Source: Pseudarthrobacter sp. NamE2
GTDB taxonomy: Bacteria > Actinomycetota > Actinomycetes > Actinomycetales > Micrococcaceae
DNA length: 64,000 nucleotides
Assembly: GCF_005796205.1 (NCBI RefSeq)
Contig: NZ_VAHN01000017.1
Location: forward strand, 1 to 64,000
Reading direction: 5' to 3'
The position numbers and the translations under genes are program-made. Shown here one piece after another: positions 47,037 to 54,585 of the stretch (its first letter is position 1; every line of letters begins with the position of its first letter). The notes beneath the pieces are model-generated. The model worked only from the letters and a program-made list of their open reading frames with translations, made no database searches and was not told the DNA's origin.

Positions 47037-48395
47037 ATGTATGAATGGATCATGCTCGGCATCGGCCTTGTCCTGACTGTCGGCACCGGCTTCTTCGTCG
47101 CCTCCGAGTTCGCCCTGGTGAACCTTGACCGGCATGACCTCGAAGCCCGCCAGGCCCGCGGCGAGAAGCGGTTGGGGCCTACCATCAAGGCCCTGAAAAT
47201 CACCTCGACCCACCTGTCCGGAGCGCAGCTGGGAATCACGCTCACCACGCTCCTTACCGGCTATACCTTCGAGCCCGCGATCAGCCGGATGCTCAATGGA
47301 CCGCTCACCTCGGCGGGAGTACCGGAAGCCGTGGTTCCCGCTGTCGGCTCCGTGGCCGGCATCTTCCTGGCCACAGTCTTCTCCATGGTGATCGGCGAAC
47401 TCGTGCCCAAGAACTTTGCCCTCGCCCTGCCGCTGGCCACAGCCAAAGTGGTGGTGCCGTTCCAGGCGCTGTTCACCGCCGTGTTCAAGCCGGTAATCCT
47501 GCTGTTCAACAACACGGCCAACCGGATCATCCGCTCCTTCGGCATCGAGCCCAAGGAGGAACTCTCCGGAGCCCGCACTGCGGAAGAGCTGAGTTCCTTG
47601 GTGCGCCGCTCTGCCGTCGAAGGCGTCCTGGACCCGGATCATGCCACCCTGCTGCACCGCACCCTCCGGTTCTCGGAGCACAGCGCCGTGGACGTGATGA
47701 CTCCGCGCGTGCGGATGACCGCCGTCGGACTCGCTGACACGGCGGAGGACATCGTCAACCTGGCCACCGCCACGGGCTACTCCCGTTTCCCGGTGATCGG
47801 GCGGGACCGGGACGACGTCCTGGGCGTGCTGCACGTCAAGCAGGCATTCGCGGTGGACCTGGATGAACGCGGCCGCGTGACAGCGGAAAACCTGATGATC
47901 CAGCCCCTGCGCGTGCCGGAAAGCATGGGCGTGGACACCCTCCTGGGGTTGCTGCGCCGGCAGGGCCTGCAGGTGGCCATCGTCTCGGACGAGCATGGCG
48001 GCACAGCGGGAATTGTCACCCTCGAGGACCTGGTTGAGGAGATCGTGGGCGAACTGGAGGACGAGCACGACCGTGCCCGTGCCGGCGTGGTCCGGGTGGG
48101 CAGGTCTGTCACGTTCGACGCCGCCCTCCGCCCTGACGAACTTCTGGATCGCACAGGTATCCAGGTGCCGGACGGCGAGTACGACACCGTGGCGGGCTAC
48201 GTCACCGACCAGCTGGATCGGCTGCCCGAGCTGGGGGACGAGGTGGAGGTCGACGGCGGCGCGCTCCGTGTGGAGCGAGTGTCCGGTACGTACGTGGAGC
48301 GGCTGCGCTATACGCCTGCCGAATCCGGCGAACCCCCGCAGAGCCCGCATGACCGCATCATCGACACCCTTACCCGGGAGCTGACCCATGAGTGA
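47037..48395 (+). CDS. CNNM/CorC-family (hemolysin-like) transporter with CBS pair and CorC_HlyC domain
   Basis: This 452-residue protein has an N-terminal CNNM/DUF21 membrane domain (about 1-200; SGAQLGITLTTLLTGYTFEPA), a CBS pair (about 215-340; VDVMTPRVRM, GYSRFPVIGRDRDDVLGVLHVK, LEDLVEEIVGEL) and a C-terminal CorC_HlyC transporter-associated domain (about 355-440). Relatives export or sense Mg2+/Co2+. GGAGAGG precedes the ATG. Eight bases overlap the next CNNM gene, so both are made together. Confidence 0.92.
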   Translation: MYEWIMLGIGLVLTVGTGFFVASEFALVNLDRHDLEARQARGEKRLGPTIKALKITSTHLSGAQLGITLTTLLTGYTFEPAISRMLNGPLTSAGVPEAVVPAVGSVAGIFLATVFSMVIGELVPKNFALALPLATAKVVVPFQALFTAVFKPVILLFNNTANRIIRSFGIEPKEELSGARTAEELSSLVRRSAVEGVLDPDHATLLHRTLRFSEHSAVDVMTPRVRMTAVGLADTAEDIVNLATATGYSRFPVIGRDRDDVLGVLHVKQAFAVDLDERGRVTAENLMIQPLRVPESMGVDTLLGLLRRQGLQVAIVSDEHGGTAGIVTLEDLVEEIVGELEDEHDRARAGVVRVGRSVTFDAALRPDELLDRTGIQVPDGEYDTVAGYVTDQLDRLPELGDEVEVDGGALRVERVSGTYVERLRYTPAESGEPPQSPHDRIIDTLTRELTHE

Positions 48396-49428
48396 ATACC
48401 TTCCCGGCATCATCTGGCTGGCCGTGCTGCTGGTGGTGAACGGCTTCTTCGTGGGAGCCGAGTTCGCAGTGATTTCCGCCCGCCGGTCCCAGATCGAACC
48501 CAAAGCCGAGGCCGGCAGCAAGGCGGCAAAGACCACCCTGTGGGCCATGGAGCACGCGACGCTGATGCTGGCCACCAGCCAGCTGGGCATTACGGTCTGC
48601 TCGCTGGTCATTCTGAATGTGTCCGAGCCGGCCATCCACCACCTGCTGGAAATCCCGCTGGCGCTGACGCCGCTCTCCCCGGACGCCATCGGCATCATCG
48701 CGTTCGTCACCGCCCTGCTGCTGGTGACGTTCCTGCACGTGGTGCTGGGCGAGATGGTGCCCAAGAACATATCGTTCTCGGTGCCCACCCGCGCCGCCCT
48801 GATCCTGGCTCCCCCGCTGGTGATGGTGGCCCGAATCTTCAAGCCGGTGATCTGGACCCTGAACGGGATAGCCAACGCCATTCTGCGGCTCTTCCGGGTT
48901 GAGCCCAAGGATGAGGCCACCAGCGCCTACACCCTGGACGAGGTGGCCAATATCGTAGAACAGTCCACGAGGGACGGCGTGCTCACGGACACCAGCGGCA
49001 CCCTGACTGCCGCATTCGAGTTCACCGCCAAGACGGTGGCGGACGTCCAGGTTCCGCTGGCGGACCTGGTGCTGCTGCCGGAGTCCTCCACTCCGGCCGA
49101 CATCCAGCAGGCCGTGTCCCGGCACGGCTACTCCCGCTACATCCTGACCAACCACGACCATGAACCCGCCGGGTACCTGCACCTGAAGGACGTCATGGAT
49201 CTCACCTCGCCGGAAAAGTTCCACCGTCCCGTGCCTGCCAAGCGGATCCGCCGGCTGGCCTCGGCCTTCGCGGAGGCGGAACTGGAGGACGCCCTGGCGT
49301 CCATGCGCCGCACCGGCGCCCACGTGGCCCGCGTCTTCGACGCGCAGGGCCGGACCACGGGCGTGCTCTTCCTGGAGGACATCATCGAGGAACTGGTGGG
49401 CGAGGTGCAGGACGCCACCAGCGTCTGA
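48388..49428 (+). CDS. CNNM/CBS-family protein, shorter partner
   Basis: This 346-residue protein has the DUF21 membrane domain (VNGFFVGAEFAVISARRSQIE; TSQLGITVCSLVILNVSEPAI) and a CBS pair (VADVQVPLADLVLLP; HGYSRYILTNHDHEPAGYLHLKD; FLEDIIEELVGEV). It ends without a CorC_HlyC domain, unlike its upstream partner. The two may form a heteromeric transporter. A strong terminator follows. Confidence 0.9.
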   Translation: MSEYLPGIIWLAVLLVVNGFFVGAEFAVISARRSQIEPKAEAGSKAAKTTLWAMEHATLMLATSQLGITVCSLVILNVSEPAIHHLLEIPLALTPLSPDAIGIIAFVTALLLVTFLHVVLGEMVPKNISFSVPTRAALILAPPLVMVARIFKPVIWTLNGIANAILRLFRVEPKDEATSAYTLDEVANIVEQSTRDGVLTDTSGTLTAAFEFTAKTVADVQVPLADLVLLPESSTPADIQQAVSRHGYSRYILTNHDHEPAGYLHLKDVMDLTSPEKFHRPVPAKRIRRLASAFAEAELEDALASMRRTGAHVARVFDAQGRTTGVLFLEDIIEELVGEVQDATSV

Positions 49429-49440
49429 TTCATCCTGCTG

Positions 49441-49477
49441 GGGGTGCGGCTTCTTTTTGGAGGCCGCACCCCTTTTT
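49441..49477 (+). terminator. Intrinsic terminator of the CNNM operon
   Basis: GGGGTGCGGC (49441-49450) pairs with GCCGCACCCC (49463-49472), a perfect 10-bp stem, followed by TTTTT. It starts 12 bp after the stop codon. Confidence 0.9.
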
Positions 49478-49521
49478 CCGTTGCGGCTTCCTTTGCCCTG
49501 GCCGACGACGGCGGCCGCGGC

Positions 49522-49527
49522 TAGAGT
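49522..49527 (+). promoter_or_regulatory. -10 box of the small-ORF unit
   Basis: TAGAGT lies about 70 nt upstream of a small ORF with a strong ribosome site and just after the CNNM terminator, so a new transcript probably begins near 49534. Confidence 0.5.
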
Positions 49528-49595
49528 AGGACGCGTTCCCTTGCTGCCGTCCCCGGCAGGCCAGCGGGACGCCGTGAGGAATGGAGGTGGTTTTG

Positions 49596-49676
49596 ATGAT
49601 TGTTGTTGCCACGCGCCCTGAGCGCCCCGCATCCATCAATCAGACCATCCCCCTCGACGGCACCATCTCTGCCTGA
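49596..49676 (+). CDS. 26-residue small ORF (possible leader peptide)
   Basis: The product begins MIVVATRPERP and ends DGTISA. GGAGG lies 8 nt before the ATG, a canonical spacing, and a TAGAGT -10 box is about 70 nt upstream. It is too short to judge by codon bias. It may be a leader peptide controlling the 66-residue gene that follows, or an independent small protein. No family is recognised. Confidence 0.45.
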   Translation: MIVVATRPERPASINQTIPLDGTISA

Positions 49677-49732
49677 CTCTTCTAAAGCGGCAGCGTCCTG
49701 GCCACGCCGGGCTGCATTGGTGCATCGGGGAC

Positions 49733-49746
49733 GTTACCGAGGTAAC
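49733..49746. promoter_or_regulatory. Palindrome covering the ribosome site of the next small gene
   Basis: GTTACCGAGGTAAC is a perfect 14-bp palindrome ending 4 bp before the GTG start at 49751. It contains the only Shine-Dalgarno-like GAGG, so it could be a protein operator or mask the ribosome site as RNA. Confidence 0.45.
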
Positions 49747-49750
49747 CATT

Positions 49751-49951
49751 GTGAATCCCTCTTCAGGCAGCGACCTGGACAGCAGTACCCTCAACAGCCC
49801 GGCTCCTTCCACAACCACCGGACCCCTCGCGTACGGCTACACCCCGGCCGTAGCCCGGCACTTCGACGCCAATCCGCTGCCCGGCGCAACCGGCAGGGGC
49901 CGGGTGGTCCGTGTGGACCGAGGCGGCAAGAAGCGTAAGCGCCCGCGGTGA
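49751..49951 (+). CDS. Small hypothetical protein with basic C-terminus
   Basis: This 66-residue protein starts Ser/Thr/Pro-rich (MNPSSGSDLDSS...), has a YGYTPAVARHFDANPLPG core and ends in a strongly basic RGGKKRKRPR. The GTG start follows a GAGG inside a palindrome. No family is recognised. It ends 9 bp from the convergent MetS gene. The basic tail suggests nucleic-acid or membrane contact, which is speculation. Confidence 0.5.
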   Translation: MNPSSGSDLDSSTLNSPAPSTTTGPLAYGYTPAVARHFDANPLPGATGRGRVVRVDRGGKKRKRPR

Positions 49952-49960
49952 CCTGGTGGT

Positions 49961-50098
49961 TTACAGCTCCCGGGCAGGCTCCTCCGGCAGCGCGCCTTCA
50001 TCCTCGGGGTGCCGCCTCAAATTAAGCAGGGCCAGCGCCAGGCCGCCCCAGACGGTGGCAATTGCGATGATCATCATGATGATGGCAACGGGTGTCAT
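49961..50098 (-). CDS. metS: MetS-family NSS transporter small subunit
   Basis: This 45-residue protein (MTPVAIIMMIIAIATVWGG...) has a single hydrophobic helix followed by LRRHPEDEGALPEEP. Its start overlaps the stop of the NSS transporter gene (ATGA). This is the standard arrangement of MetP-MetS in corynebacteria, where the small subunit is needed for methionine/alanine uptake. The overlap and conserved pattern make it secure despite its size. Confidence 0.85.
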   Translation of the reverse strand: MTPVAIIMMIIAIATVWGGLALALLNLRRHPEDEGALPEEPAREL

Positions 50099-51666
50099 GC
50101 CGGGGTCTCCTTCGCTTCCGCCGCCACCATCGCGTCGTACTCGGGATCATGGTGGGCTTTGGACCTGCTGCTCCAGGGAATGGATGTCAGCACCAGCGCC
50201 AGGACCACCAGGGCTCCGGCCATGCCCCAGCCGAAGATGCCAACGAACCAGGCGGGGTAGCCCTCGTAGGTGGTGGAAATCTTGCTGATGAACTCGTTGG
50301 ACACCATGTAGATCAGGGCCAGCGGAACCACGCCGGCTACCAGCACCATCCAGATCCGCCGCATCTTGATGGTGGAAATCCCGTTGAGGTGGGCGGACAG
50401 CAGGGGAAGCTTGCGCAGGAACCAGGCAAGCACCACCACTGTCACCAGGGCGCCGAGCGTAATTCCAAAGCTGTTGACGAACGCATCGGAGGTGTCCAGC
50501 AGGTAAAGGCCGGTAGCGGTGGGGAAGAGCCCCAGCGACACCGCCGCCACCAGTACGCTGACCACCAGGGAGGCCTGCACCCTGCCCCAGCCGAGCTTGT
50601 CCTGCACCGCCGCAACGATCACTTCGAGCACCGAGATCAGGGAGGTGATGCCTGCAAAGACCAGCGACCCAAAGAACAGCACCCCCATAAAGGCTCCTAG
50701 GGGGGCCTGCGACACGATGGTGGGGAATGCGACGAATGCCAGGCCGATGCCTTGCGTTACCACCTCGTCCACTTCGGCATTTGCCGCCTGCGCCATGAAC
50801 CCCAGGGCGGCGAAGACGCCGATTCCCGCAAGGATCTCGAATCCGGAGTTGGAGAAAGCTACAACCATGCCCGAGCCCGTGAGGTCGGTCCGGCGCTTCA
50901 GGTAGGAAGCGTACGTGACCATGATGCCGTAACCCACGGAGAGCGAGAAGAAGATGTGCCCGTAGGCAGCTGCCCAGACTGCCGGATCCGCGAGCGCGGC
51001 CCAGTCGGGGGTGAAGAACGCGTTCAGGCCTTCCGCGGCGCCGGGAAGGAACAGCGACTGCAGCACCAGCAGCACGAACATCACCACCAGGAGCGGCAAG
51101 AGGACGGCGTTGGCCCGGGAAATGCCCTTGCGGATCCCGGCAACCATGATGGCGATGACCGCGGCCCAAATCATGAGCAGGGGAAAGAACACTGATGGCA
51201 CGTAGCTGAATCCCAGCCCCGGGGCTTCAGCTACGCTCAGGAAGCTTCCAAAGAAAAAACCTTCGGCGTCGTCGCCCCAGGCCTCGGTGAACGAAAAGAC
51301 CGTGTACATCAATGACCAGGCGATGATCACGGCGTAATAGGCCGCGATCACGAAGCAGACCAGAACCTGCCACCAGCCAAGCGGTTCGGCGGCACGGTGG
51401 AGGCGGCGATAGGCCAAAGGCGCCGAACCCCTGAATTTGTGCCCCACCGCGTAGTCCAGGAACAACAGCGGGATACCGGCGGTCAGCAGCGCAGCAAGGT
51501 AGGGGATCAGGAACGCCCCGCCACCGTTGTCGTACGCAATGTAGGGAAACCGCCAGATGTTTCCCAATCCCACCGCCGAACCGATGGCCGAGAGAATGAA
51601 CAAGCGGCGCGAGGAGAAAGTCTCCCGCTTCGGCGCTGCAGACCGGGCTGCTGAGGGCCGCGTCAT
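50095..51666 (-). CDS. metP: Sodium-dependent amino-acid transporter, NSS family (MetP-like)
   Basis: This 523-residue NSS/SNF carrier begins with the canonical FSSRRLFILSAIGSAVGLGNIWRFPYIAYDNGGGAFLIPYL (about 16-56), which holds the sodium and substrate sites of helix 1. About twelve helices follow. ATG 51666 has GGAG about 9 nt upstream; an ATG at 51687 lies further out. With the coupled small subunit it most likely imports methionine or alanine with sodium. The 220-bp gap on its right shows no clear riboswitch or gene. Confidence 0.9.
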   Translation of the reverse strand: MTRPSAARSAAPKRETFSSRRLFILSAIGSAVGLGNIWRFPYIAYDNGGGAFLIPYLAALLTAGIPLLFLDYAVGHKFRGSAPLAYRRLHRAAEPLGWWQVLVCFVIAAYYAVIIAWSLMYTVFSFTEAWGDDAEGFFFGSFLSVAEAPGLGFSYVPSVFFPLLMIWAAVIAIMVAGIRKGISRANAVLLPLLVVMFVLLVLQSLFLPGAAEGLNAFFTPDWAALADPAVWAAAYGHIFFSLSVGYGIMVTYASYLKRRTDLTGSGMVVAFSNSGFEILAGIGVFAALGFMAQAANAEVDEVVTQGIGLAFVAFPTIVSQAPLGAFMGVLFFGSLVFAGITSLISVLEVIVAAVQDKLGWGRVQASLVVSVLVAAVSLGLFPTATGLYLLDTSDAFVNSFGITLGALVTVVVLAWFLRKLPLLSAHLNGISTIKMRRIWMVLVAGVVPLALIYMVSNEFISKISTTYEGYPAWFVGIFGWGMAGALVVLALVLTSIPWSSRSKAHHDPEYDAMVAAEAKETPA

Positions 51667-51874
51667 TGCGCGAGCTCCTGGATGCATGCCCTGGCTTCTC
51701 CAGGGAGGTCGCCCTGGCAGCTGGATTCGGCCCGGTTCATGTGATGCCCCTCTCGGCTTGCGGTGGAGGTGAGTGCACGGCTCCTCCGGACTCTACTGCT
51801 GCCTGCAATCCCGCGGAAGCCCCCGGGCCTGTATCCCTTCCCGACACGGCCTTCTGGCCGGCACCGGCGAGGCG

Positions 51875-51880
51875 TAGGGT
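51875..51880 (+). promoter_or_regulatory. -10 box of a likely leaderless transcript
   Basis: TAGGGT lies 6 nt before the ATG at 51887 and there is no Shine-Dalgarno sequence. Confidence 0.5.
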
Positions 51881-51886
51881 TCGGTC

Positions 51887-52600
51887 ATGGACATCATCCT
51901 GGTTCCCGGTTTTTGGTTGGATGCGTCCTCGTGGGAGGAGGTGGTGCCGGCTCTGGAGGCGGCAGGGCACCGGGCGCATCCGCTCACCCTGCCCGGGCTG
52001 GAGTCCGTGGAAACCAGCCGGGCAGGAATCGGCCTGCGCACGCACATCAACGCCGTGGTGGCGGAAGTGGATGCACTGGATGGCAAGCCTGTCCTGGTGG
52101 GCCATTCCGGCGGCGGCGCAATCATCCATGGCGTGATCGACGCCCGGCCTGACCGGGTGGAACGGGCCATCTATGTGGACAGCGGCCCCCTGGGTGAGGG
52201 CGGAGTGATCAACGACGAACTGCAGGCCGACGGCGACGACGTTCCACTGCCGCCGTGGGAGGGGTTCGAGGAGGCCGACCTGGTGGACCTCGACGACTCC
52301 CTCCGGGCCAAGTTCCGTGCCCGGGCCATCCCGGAGCCGCGGGGCGTCGCCTTTGACCAGCAGCACCTCCACGACGAGCGGCGCTACGACGTCCCGGCAA
52401 CGATCATCGCCTGCGAGTTCCCCTCCAAGCTGCTGCAGGAGTGGATTGCCGCCGGCCACCCCTTTGTTGCCGAGCTCGCCCGCATGCGGGACGTGGAATA
52501 CGTGGACCTGCCCACGGGCCACTGGCCGCAGTTCACCAAACCTGCCGAACTGGCCCGGGCCATCCTGGCCGCGGTGGACCGGACGGGACAGCCAGGCTGA
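51887..52600 (+). CDS. Alpha/beta-hydrolase
   Basis: This 237-residue protein has an oxyanion-hole region near LVPGFWLDASSW (about 5-16), a nucleophile elbow GHSGGG (Ser about 73) and a C-terminal catalytic His in PTGHWPQFTKP (about 215). The acid is probably Asp in MRDVEYVDLP or just before. It resembles EstC/salicylate-esterase-like small hydrolases. A leaderless start is likely. The substrate is unknown. Confidence 0.87.
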   Translation: MDIILVPGFWLDASSWEEVVPALEAAGHRAHPLTLPGLESVETSRAGIGLRTHINAVVAEVDALDGKPVLVGHSGGGAIIHGVIDARPDRVERAIYVDSGPLGEGGVINDELQADGDDVPLPPWEGFEEADLVDLDDSLRAKFRARAIPEPRGVAFDQQHLHDERRYDVPATIIACEFPSKLLQEWIAAGHPFVAELARMRDVEYVDLPTGHWPQFTKPAELARAILAAVDRTGQPG

Positions 52601-52641
52601 ACGGCTAGATTGAACGGACCAGCCCGATCCAAGGAGTCACC

Positions 52642-53256
52642 GTGCCGCGTCCGCGTTCGCCGCTGCTGTCCGCCGATACCATTGTCCGTGCGGCCCTGGC
52701 CCTGGTGGATGCCACCGGTGACTTCAGCTTTCCCCGGGTGGCCAGGGAACTCGGGGTCAGCCAGGCGGCCCTGTACAACCACATCGACAACCGCGAACAC
52801 ATCATCGAACTGATGCGCGGGCTGGTCTTCTCGGAAATACGGCACATCGATACCCACAGCATGCCGTGGGACGAGGCACTGCGCACCCTGGCCCATGAGT
52901 ACCGCGACTGCCTGGTGGACCACCCCCGGCTGGTGCCTTACCTGGTGGCGCAGACCGTGCGGGACCTGGGTGTGATGGGCATTTACGAGGATATGGCGCA
53001 GGTGCTGGGCCGGGCGGGCCTGGACCGGGCCACGATCGTTCCGGCGATTACCACTGTGGACTACCTGGTCCTCGGTTCCGCCCTTGAACTGACCGCCCCG
53101 GCAGTGGTGTGGTCTCCCCCGGAGGGGAAGTTTCCCGCACTGTCCGGGGCCATCGGGGACCTGGGCCCGCCCGCGGACCGGTCGGACACCGCCTTCGCGT
53201 TCGGGCTGGAAACACTGCTGGCAGGAATCCGGGAGGTAACAAAAGCACGTTCCTGA
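52642..53256 (+). CDS. TetR-family regulator
   Basis: This 204-residue protein has an N-terminal TetR HTH (FPRVARELGVSQAALYNHIDNREHIIELM, about 30-58) and an all-helical C-terminal ligand domain. The GTG start follows AAGGAG, with a TAGATT -10 box at 52606. It precedes and is co-oriented with the MFS/amidohydrolase/agmatine-deiminase/amidase operon. A small palindrome between them is a candidate operator. Confidence 0.88.
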   Translation: MPRPRSPLLSADTIVRAALALVDATGDFSFPRVARELGVSQAALYNHIDNREHIIELMRGLVFSEIRHIDTHSMPWDEALRTLAHEYRDCLVDHPRLVPYLVAQTVRDLGVMGIYEDMAQVLGRAGLDRATIVPAITTVDYLVLGSALELTAPAVVWSPPEGKFPALSGAIGDLGPPADRSDTAFAFGLETLLAGIREVTKARS

Positions 53257-53305
53257 AAGGCTTTCACTAAAACCCTTGTGCTGGCCGGGGTGCATCACCA
53301 TAATA

Positions 53306-53318
53306 AATGAAGGTCATT
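53306..53318. promoter_or_regulatory. Candidate TetR operator
   Basis: AATGAAGGTCATT has perfect 5-bp arms (AATGA/TCATT) about a 3-bp centre and is followed by a further CATTTT. It lies 44 bp before the MFS start in an AT-rich patch. Confidence 0.45.
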
Positions 53319-53361
53319 CATTTTGTGACGGCATTCACTCCATCCCAGCAAGGAGAAGTCC

Positions 53362-54585
53362 ATGTTCCAGGACGAAACCACAGGGCGCGTTCCCCTGACC
53401 GCCACCCGGGCGGTCTCCGTCTTCGGCATCAGCGTGGTCGGCTTCATGACGGCCAACCTTGTGCCGGTCATGATCTTCGCCTTGACCGGCGAACGTGGTT
53501 TCTCCGATACCGCGGCCGGCACCCTGATGACCGGATCGCTGCTCGCCTGTGCCGCCGCCTGCCTGCTGACCTCCCGGCTGGCGGCAGGCAACGGAAGGTA
53601 CCTGGTGGCACGCGCCGGCCTGGTACTCACGACGGCAGGCTTCGGCGCCGCGGCGTTCATCCCGTCCGCACCCGTCGTCGTCGCAGGGGTCCTGGTCGGC
53701 GGCCTCGGCGCCGGCGGGGCCGTCTCCGCGGGCGGCGCCGCCCTGGGCGCGCTCCGCAACCCGGACCGCGCCTCCGGCATCAGCGGCTTCACCAACCGCG
53801 CCATCGTCTCCGTGGTCCTCTTCGTGATTCCGGCGCTGGGCGCCGGCATGGGCAGCGCCTTCGGCCTGCTGGCCGGCCTTGCCCTGGCCGCCCTCTTCAC
53901 CACCTCCTGGCTGCCGGGCAAGCCCGCTGCCCCCGCAACCCCTGCCATGGCCGTTGCCGCGCCGAAAGCAGTGTCCGGCAAGACAACCATCGCCGGCTTC
54001 GGGCTGCTCGCCTGCTTCGCCCTGTGGGCCCTCAGCGAAGACTCACTCTGGGCTGTTGCGGGCACCATGGGCGCGGACCAGGCACAACTCGACGAAACAG
54101 GCATGGGCCTGGTCCTGAGCCTTTCCACCCTGGGCGGCCTGCTCGCTTCCGGACTCATCGGCGTCGCCGGGCGCCGGCTTGGCCGGACGGTACCGCTCGC
54201 CGTCGCCCTGGCCGCAGGCGCGGTACTGAAGATGCTCTCCGGCGTCGTCACCGATCCCGGCCTGTACATGGCCGTCATCATCGCCTGGAACACCATCTAC
54301 ATGCTGTCCTTCATCTACATCGTGGCCGCTGCCGCCGCCCTTGACGCGTCCGGCCGCTGGTCCGCGCCGGTACTGGGCGTCTACCTGGTGGGCTCCTCGT
54401 TCGCCCCGTTCTTCGGAACCTTCGTCTCTGCCGCGGCAGGCTACGACGTCCTGGGCTATGTCCTTGGCGGCATGACCCTGGTCCTGATGGTTCCGCTGGT
54501 CGCCATCTCCCGCATCTCGGTCCGGACCGAACAGGCGGCCGCCGGCCAGGTATCCGCCGAGATCAATAAGGCGGCGATCGTCTGA
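53362..54585 (+). CDS. MFS transporter of the agmatine-deiminase operon
   Basis: This 407-residue protein has about twelve helices (ISVVGFMTANLVPVMIFALTGERGFSDTAAGTLMTGSLLACAAACLL at the start). The amphipathic arrangement is typical of small-molecule MFS carriers. AAGGAGAAG lies before the ATG and its stop overlaps the amidohydrolase start (TGATG). It probably imports the operon's substrate, perhaps an agmatine- or guanidine-type compound, but export cannot be excluded. Confidence 0.87.
   Translation: MFQDETTGRVPLTATRAVSVFGISVVGFMTANLVPVMIFALTGERGFSDTAAGTLMTGSLLACAAACLLTSRLAAGNGRYLVARAGLVLTTAGFGAAAFIPSAPVVVAGVLVGGLGAGGAVSAGGAALGALRNPDRASGISGFTNRAIVSVVLFVIPALGAGMGSAFGLLAGLALAALFTTSWLPGKPAAPATPAMAVAAPKAVSGKTTIAGFGLLACFALWALSEDSLWAVAGTMGADQAQLDETGMGLVLSLSTLGGLLASGLIGVAGRRLGRTVPLAVALAAGAVLKMLSGVVTDPGLYMAVIIAWNTIYMLSFIYIVAAAAALDASGRWSAPVLGVYLVGSSFAPFFGTFVSAAAGYDVLGYVLGGMTLVLMVPLVAISRISVRTEQAAAGQVSAEINKAAIV

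Noticed and set aside
51667..51886. A possible riboswitch upstream of the MetP/MetS genes.
   Set aside because: I looked for glycine, SAM and other amino-acid riboswitch cores in the leftward leader and found no convincing conserved block or pairing.
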